In this document: positions 57,735 to 64,000 of the stretch, piece by piece
How the letters are laid out: the number at the start of each line of letters is the position of its first letter
Position numbering within the stretch: position 1 is the first letter of the stretch
Origin: Cladorrhinum sp. PSN259
Lineage: Eukaryota > Ascomycota > Sordariomycetes > Sordariales > Podosporaceae
DNA length: 64,000 bases
NCBI GenBank assembly: GCA_033725935.1
Contig: MU867082.1
Coordinates: forward strand, 246,949-310,948
Direction: 5' to 3'
Notes under the pieces: model-generated
Database searches by the model: none
What the model saw: the letters and a program-made list of their open reading frames with translations, nothing else
What the model was told of the DNA's origin: nothing
Program-made: the position numbers and the translations under genes

Positions 57735-58787
57735 CTACTTGGTCAGGAACCCAAGATACTCAGCCACAATCAATGTCACCATCCTATTTCCATAAAAGTC
57801 AGCACCGACTCATCATCAACATGTTCCAGACAGTCAGACTTACGCGTGTGGTGCGATCCTAACATAGTACGTGCCGAATCCACGGTAAAATCTCAGCAAC
57901 CCCTCCTGCTTCGCCACCTTTACGAAGCAGTCCGCCATGCCCTTGTACGGCAACTCTCCATTGGGACCCTTGGACTGCTTTTGCAGTCTCGTTTTGACAA
58001 AGTCAAACGGCAGAGAGAAGAAAGAGGCAAAGAAGCCGGCAATAGCGCTTGCGCTCAGAGTTTGGGCCTGGTTCGACATGTTTGTCCTCTGCTTGAGCTG
58101 AGACTTGGACTCGCTGAAGAAAGCCAGCTGACCAAAGTTGAGTGCCATCGCCCTTACGACCGTGGGAGATGCTCCAGCCCACAGCGCCCCAACGCCTTCA
58201 CTCTTGGCAATCGACGAGAGCGCGTCAATGACAGACTTGTAATTCTTGCGCTCCGCCAGTGGCTTGAGACCATCGCTTTGCATTCGAATCAGCGCAAGAT
58301 CTGCTGGGTTGCCGATCATGGCTGCAACGCCACCGGCCGAAAGACCCGCAACTGCACGCTCCTTGAAGCCGACGGTATTTCCTTTCGCCTTGGCGCGGAC
58401 TGAGAGGTTGCCCATTATGGTGTCAAACAAGCCGAGGCGTGCCGTTGTGTATACTGCTTGTCTCAAAAGACCGGCAGATAGGCCGGTATAGAGATCAAGG
58501 GCCTTGCCGTTGGCTATGATGTCACGGGTTACCGACAAGGCAGTTGCTCTTGGTCCGCCGATTTTCCCCTCGCCGGCGAGCTGAATGCGGACCTTGACCA
58601 TGTCGACTGGTTGTACCACCGTAGTGGCAACCATCCCGCTGAGACCGCCATTGACAAATGGGAGGGCGGCCCGTACCCATGGCGTGTGGAGGAAGTCGTT
58701 GGGGACGGGGACGCTGTCGCCCTTGTTGACGCTTTTGGCCGTGCCCATGGCGTCGGATCCCCTGCCCGTTAAAGCTTTAGTGGCCAT
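57735..58787 (-). CDS. Mitochondrial 2-oxoglutarate/malate-type carrier
   Basis: A solute carrier family 25 protein of the inner mitochondrial membrane. Exons 58787-57844 and 57783-57735 give 330 aa; the small last exon encodes MVTLIVAEYLGFLTK. All three Solcar repeats carry the PX(D/E)XX(K/R)-type signature: QPVDMVKVRIQL, NPADLALIRMQSD (with a Leu-Ala-Leu variation) and LPFDFVKTRLQKQ. The second-repeat form NPADLALIRMQ and the end RIAPHAM are hallmarks of the oxoglutarate/malate carrier group (yeast Dic1 relatives are similar), so exchange of 2-oxoglutarate for malate is the likely role. The Ser/Thr/Lys-rich first 30 residues are longer than in animals. The ATG at 58787 is the first of the frame. 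Confidence 0.9.
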
Positions 58788-61700
58788 GTTTGCAGTGTGT
58801 GGGAAGAAATATAGCAAGCAAATGAAGCAAGCAAAAAAGATACAGAGGACTTGGGAGTTGTGCGAGACGCTGGGTGAGGGTAGGTAATTGCTTTACCACT
58901 CGTTGCCTTCACAAAGTTTCCCTGAACTTATAACAATAAATTCGCCCGGCACCAAGTAACGAACTTGGACGACGAGACGGAGAATGTCAACCTGCAAAAC
59001 GCGAGAACACAGAGTCAGCGGTGTTCGCTTTTATGTTCGGCACTTGGCTAAGGGGGACCGTAGCCCACGCCGACACCGATGCCGTCAGTGACCCCCACGG
59101 GATTCTGGGTATGAGCTGCAAAGAAGGTTTGGCTGGGAGATCTTTCAGTGGCTTGGAAGTCATTCTAAGGGGTAAGCCGACGTCCGGAACACCCCGGGTT
59201 TCTTCGGCAATCCAGGACCCTTAGTGGCTTGGACTTTTCTGTTGCCGGACTCTGGGCGGGCTATCTGCAAGCAACCCGGATTTGTCATATTCGCCCGTCG
59301 AATTGGGTCTCTGGCATTTGTTGAGTGTCGTATTCAGTAGTATTTCGTAGCTTGTTTACCGGCAGCCGAAGCGAGGGTCCGGTCGGATGCATGGCGCCGG
59401 GGGGTCGCTTTTGACAGCTTGGGGAAGCCGTCTCGGCAACGGGGCGGCAGTGATGTGGGGCTTTCCCCAAGGTATGACGCGGGAATGGACGACGGCAACC
59501 CCGGTAAGGGAACCCCTCCTGCCTCCCACTGCTTTCTTTCACGGAAAATCGGAAAAAGACCTACCAAAGATATAAAGACTCAGGTGAGTGCACCAAGCAA
59601 ATTCCCTTCCAAGGAGAGAGCTCGAAATTGGCGGGTTTCCGTTCGGTCTTATAATAACATGGGTGGTGTCTCGGGATCTGTCGGGACTCGGTGCTTAGAA
59701 GAAGCAGGGGTAGGTCAAGTAGACGAGATAGCTCAGAGCGGGGTCGCGTGCTCTTGCAACTTTAAGAAGGATGGGATGTCCGGTCGTGCGGACTTGTCCA
59801 GGTAAGGTATCCAATAATAAAAGGACAAGGTATGATAGGGTAGCCGGGGGTGCCGTGATTGAAACGGTGGGGAGAAATGGAGAGTGAGTGAGAGGGAGGG
59901 AGAGGGAGAGAGAGCAAAGGTGTGTAAGACGGGATTACTTCTTTCTATCGGGAATGACCAAAATCTAGGTGACTGAATTCTTTCTTCTTGTCTTCTAAAA
60001 AACTGGGAAAGAAGGAGAGAAGGAGGGGGGATTAGAGAAGAGGGGGAATTAGAGAAAGGGGAGAAATAAGGAAATGATTTTCTCTTCTTCTCGTCCAATC
60101 CGGAAAGATGGGGGGGCAAGAGGGTTTGTTTGGGACTTGGTCTGAACTGGGAAGCCTTGGTGGTTTTTGGCAGAGAGTTGAGTGGTTGATGGACTGGAAG
60201 AAAGAGAAAGACCGGGTCGAAACAAAGGAGGGGTCGGAAGGTCAATGGCCAAACTTTAAAAGAGCAGCTTCGGCGGCCCAGTGAGTGTTTCTGTGGACTG
60301 TAACAGAGACCGGTATATTTATGGCAGGATCGAAATTAGCCCTTGCCGATAGGTCATTCTCAGGTTGGTGCGGTTGTGAGGGGTTGATTTCAGTTTTCTT
60401 GAGTTGCCGTCTTGCGTGGTAGGTGTGCTTGCGTTCATGTTGCCTTGCGTTTTACACATGATGAATGGCAGCCACCATGCGGCAAGGTACGGGTTCCCCT
60501 ATGTCTTACCCCTCCATGCATTCTTTCAATTGTCCTATCTGTCGGTGGATTGTTAAAATCCAGGGCAAAAGAAGGCAATTATGATGTTGAAGCTCTGTAT
60601 CTCATGTAAATGAAGCTGATTTTCGTCCGAGTAATTCATGACCTCGACAGTACGGAAGCATCCTGATGGGCGTGCATTCGCGCACATATTACAGGATATA
60701 CCGACGGTAGAGCGGGGTTTCATGGATATTTCTCGGTATTCATCTTCTTCTTTTCATTCATTTAAAACCGTTGTCCTGTCGATATCTATTCTATAACAAA
60801 AACTGTGGATTTAGTTCCATTTTGATTGTCTTGACATCAACATCGAAGATCCCCACTTGAAGTTTTGCAATCAACTGCTTGCAGGTAGAATTTGAATGGC
60901 ATCCACCACTATCATAGGCCAGTTCGGGAGAAAAAGACGACACACTTCGGGGAATGTGAGGTATGGCAACAGCTCATCGGGATGGGATGAATTTGGAAAA
61001 AGGAGGGGTGTACCCGGTGGATGGATGAGCGGCAAGGCACATGAAGCAGGACGCTGTAGGTTCCTGTTCCTGCCGACCCTCCATCATCGCTGGCTGTATT
61101 ACCCCTCCTTTACTGCCTTGAGGTCCTCCTCCTCTTGGAGAAATGGCACCACGAGCGAATCACAATTCGCAGACAGGGGAAGGTTGGATGATCACTGCAG
61201 GCCACGGTCCCTTTGTTGGTTCCCGATTCCTGTCCAGGTAATCCGTTGATACGCAGGATTGCATTTTCAGGTGGTTTCTCTTATGCCCTGCGATGGAATG
61301 TCACTTGGCATTGAAATACCCCGCCATCAAGGGCGAGTGCTCTGCGATGACGGCCGCTAGAGGAATAGCACAGTGGATTTTCTTGTCAGAAACAAGTCTC
61401 CCGCCCCAGATTTACCTACCTTGTCTCCTTGTTGGCGGACTGTTTAGCCATGACAGCTTGATGAGCGGACAGAAGATGGTGGTGATCAACGGGACTTACA
61501 CGAGTTGACGAAAGTGGGCCGGGGAAGCGGGTTCTATTCCCAGAACAGTTCAACTGCAGATTTGTTGTGGAGACACCCGCCCGCGCTTCTTCGCGCTGTC
61601 GTTGTTCGGCTTCCAGCTTGTTTATCGATAACAAAGAAACCCCGGGTGATTGAATCCGATTCAATAACAAGCTTCGAAACAGCAACCAGCATCTTTTCTC

Positions 61701-62642
61701 CATCTTGAAAATCCTACTCCGTATCAAGAAACAAAATTCCACATTGCGACGAAAGGTCCGGCAAACAGAGGGGCCCGATTCCGGTTGCCCGATCTTGTGT
61801 TGGCCTGCATTTGCACACTGGTTTCACTAGGTACGAAGTGACGTCAGGCTTCAGTTTCTTCGGAGACCAAAGGACCCCACCTAAAGAAGCAACACCGTCT
61901 CTAGTCCGGCTCCCCACTTTTTGCCTTCGCTTCCAGATGTGTCAAGATGGATAAAAATGTACATGGCACAACACATGTTGGACACGAGTGCCAAGAGATT
62001 CTTCAACGAATTTCAACAACGACTTGGAACAATATGTTCTGTGATGATGCCTTTTTTGGGGTGGCTTATGTCTCAACACCCAGACATAGGGATAGAATGA
62101 CGGACGATGGAGAGAACGAGGGGGTCCCAAATCCGGTGTCGGAATCCGAGATTGGCCCAGAATTGTAAAAAAAACATGAAAAACCCAATCCCGAAGCTCA
62201 ACAAAATTTGCTTTCTTTTCGGGGATTGTTTTATAGATACGAAGAAGTGTGCTATAGAAGCCTGAGAGTGTCTGTTGAGAGAGCCTCGCTCGGCCAATCG
62301 CAGCCATCAAGGTACTTGCGAGTACTCGCCCAAACCACCACCAGGTTAGCAATATAACCAACCTTACTGTCGTGCCTTCCAACAGCCCCCAGACAGAACA
62401 ATGGTAATAACCCAATGGTCTGGGGGTGACAACACCAACCCCCCTTTCCCACTCTAACGTGGGAGAGGTCCCCCGTTCGAGTCCTCGGCCGACCCACGAA
62501 GTAAACGCACCGAATGCGTTTCGTACCCGGGCACCTCCCCAAACTCGGGGGGCTGCCCGGTTAGCTTTTGGAAATTTTATCCCTTCCGGATTGTTTATTT
62601 TTGCTTCGCTTGTACATATACATACAAAAGCTTTATCTTTTT
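58788..62642. other. Long gene-poor intergenic region
   Basis: About 3.9 kb with no supported gene. The left end is the carrier promoter. A purine-rich stretch lies at about 59870-60070. The right end (62416-62560) has a compact group of hairpins with tRNA-promoter-like boxes, listed separately. Long minus-strand frames (for example 62709-61942) run through these hairpins and are not believable proteins. Confidence 0.5.
62416..62560 (+). other. Cluster of three hairpins with A/B-box-like motifs
   Basis: Three stem-loops follow each other: 62443-62452 with 62459-62468 (10 bp, one G-T), 62503-62509 with 62515-62521 (7 bp) and 62527-62533 with 62554-62560 (7 bp, continued by 6 inner pairs at 62535-62540 with 62547-62552). 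TGGTCTGGGGGT (62416-62427) resembles a pol III A box and GTTCGAGTCC (62475-62484) matches the B-box core. The acceptor and T stems of a tRNA do not form, so this may be a degenerate tRNA or tRNA-derived element. Confidence 0.4.
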
Positions 62643-64000
62643 CTAGTAACCAACACTTGGGAAATTTCCCAGCCGTCCTCCATCTACCAGAATCGTGTTT
62701 CCATTGCAATAAGCACCCGCCCTCGAGGCAAGGTACAAAATCTGTCCAGCCATGTCGAGTTCATCTCCCATCCTTCCAAGAGGGACAACGTTTCTCTCCA
62801 GAGGGATGAAGCCTCCTCCCGTCATTGACCCTCCAGCTGCCTGAACGATTGGTGCCGACATGTCGCTCGGGAACACTTATCAACCCCCCTACTGTCAGCA
62901 TTGGTTTTCTCTTTCCAAGATTTTGTGTGTGAGAAACTTACATCCAGGACATATGCAGTTTGCCCTAACGTTTAACACTCGTCAGCTTCAAAATTTCCCC
63001 CCTTTCTCCATCTCATGAAAAAGGGGAAACTCACCTAATTCCCCACTCGACAACAACACTACTCAACATCTTTGCAACGTGCTGTGTCATCCAGTTAGCC
63101 ATCCATCACCACACCCAATACCTTAATCTCTTCCCAAAACCCTCATTATCCCAAAAGTTAATGTCCATAAAGAATAAGAAAAAACATACCGTAGTAGCAG
63201 CCTTACTAGCCCCGTAAGCCCAACCCCCCGGCGCCCTCTTGTTGAAACCCGCAATACTGCTGGTGACAATAATCTGGCTACTGCTCTCCCTCCAACAAGA
63301 AAAAACCCCGGCATCATTATTATCCTCCTGTTGGGCTCTCTTATTCCCCGAATCCAGCAGCTTCAGAAAAGCCATGCTGCTCCACCAGACGCTCGTCGCG
63401 TTGACCTTGAACGTCTCGTTCCACTCCTCCATCATGCTATTCTCCATCCCCATCTGCTGGTCCACAAACTCGTCGAGCGTGGTCTGCCCGGCCACCACGG
63501 GGCGCACTTGGGGCCCTCCCACTCCCGCGTTGCAGATGAGCAGGTTCAAGTAGCCGACGTCGTTCTCGATCACGGAGGCGACTGACTCGAGAGAGATCTT
63601 GGAGGTCACGTCGCAGTATAAGGGAACGACGACCGAGGGGGCGTTGATTGAGGCCGCGGCGGCCTGGAGGACGTCCACGCGCCGGCCGACGATGTAGATG
63701 CGGGAGGCTCCCGCGGAGGCTAGGGCGCGGGCTAGCATTAAGCCGATTCCTTTTTTTTTCCTGTTAATATCATGGTGTTTTTCAAGAAAAAAGGATGTAA
63801 AGTGGAGAGGTAGTGAGTGAGTGAGTGAGTGAGTGAGTGAGTGAGGGTGATGATATTAGTTAGGAAAAATAAAAATACCTGAACCGCCTCCTGTGATGAG
63901 AGCCACCATCCCTTTCACAGAGAAGAGCGAGGCAGGGTCGATTGGGTTCAGGTTCGGGACATTTTGTTGTTGTTGTTGTTGTTGCTGGTGAGGGTGGGAT
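62643..64000 (-). CDS. Short-chain dehydrogenase/reductase, 5' end beyond window
   Basis: An NAD(P)-dependent SDR. Exons read from the right: 64000 (open)-63879, 63749-63190, 63081-63035, 62964-62942 and 62875-62643; all phases agree. Seen: a Q-rich start, the cofactor motif TGGGSGIG (built across the first junction), the NAG block LLICNAGVGG, the catalytic Ser in TSSIAG, YGASK with catalytic Tyr and Lys, CPGLFPSDM, and the C-terminal NTILVDGG. The fourth exon is only 23 nt. The start codon is not in the window: the frame is open to the edge with seven Gln. Substrate unknown; such fungal SDRs act on sugars, steroids or secondary metabolites. Confidence 0.92.
63813..63845. repeat. GAGT microsatellite in an SDR intron
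   Basis: About eight copies of a 4-bp GAGT unit lie inside the first visible intron of the SDR gene (63878-63750). Confidence 0.9.

Noticed and set aside
61505..61560. B-box-like GGTTCTATTCC suggesting a tRNA
   Set aside because: No A box upstream and no cloverleaf.
61942..62709. 255-codon minus-strand frame
   Set aside because: It runs through three perfect hairpins and into the last SDR exon; the composition looks like translated structured noncoding DNA.

Overview
The window looks like the nuclear genome of a filamentous ascomycete, probably a Sordariomycete. Genes are split by short introns (about 54-120 nt) with GTANGT-type donors and CTAAC/CTAAT branch sites. They have single transcription units, long CT-rich leaders, and proteins rich in Q, S, P and acidic runs, typical of that group. 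No bacterial, viral or organellar gene was seen. There is no convincing tRNA or rRNA gene, no intact transposon and no CRISPR array. The taxon is inferred from gene style and protein likeness only.

Layout, left to right. 1-2280: AT-rich, microsatellite-bearing spacer. 2281-9046 (-): NOT1, scaffold of the CCR4-NOT deadenylase. 10398-14423 (+): an alpha/beta-hydrolase fused to a CorA-like membrane domain. 15219-17239 (+): mitochondrial ETF-ubiquinone oxidoreductase. 17240-22486: a 5.2 kb gene-poor stretch that ends in the leader of TBP (22487-23461, +). 24789-26330 (-): FAD amine oxidase. 27483-30014 (+): SR140-like U2 snRNP protein. 32600-34497 (+): copper-fist transcription factor. 36292-37554 (+): RS-rich protein. 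An assembly gap (10 N) in G/C homopolymers follows. 38135-38995 (-): EFM7-like methyltransferase. 39570-about 41563 (-) and 41744-43095 (+): a divergent pair of multi-pass membrane proteins. 43888-45965 (-): Yrb30-like Ran-binding protein. 46637-48945 (+): eRF3/SUP35. 49585-50181 (+): small four-TM protein. 51407-52121 (-): orphan protein with degenerate repeats. 53071-57079 (-): PAN2 deadenylase. 57735-58787 (-): mitochondrial 2-oxoglutarate/malate-type carrier. 62643-64000 (-): short-chain dehydrogenase running off the right edge.

A large share of the genes acts in the life of an mRNA: TBP (transcription), SR140 and the RS protein (splicing, the latter inferred), eRF3 (termination), PAN2 and NOT1 (the two cytoplasmic deadenylase complexes), and EFM7 (modifies eEF1A). 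Others are metabolic (ETF-QO, amine oxidase, carrier, SDR). This is not an obvious gene cluster in the operon sense, because each gene has its own strand and promoter. The least understood items are the hydrolase-CorA fusion, the PPxY-tailed membrane protein with its divergent partner, the repeat-bearing orphan at 51.4-52.1 kb, a 42-bp minisatellite at 50.8 kb, and a compact set of hairpins at 62.4-62.6 kb.
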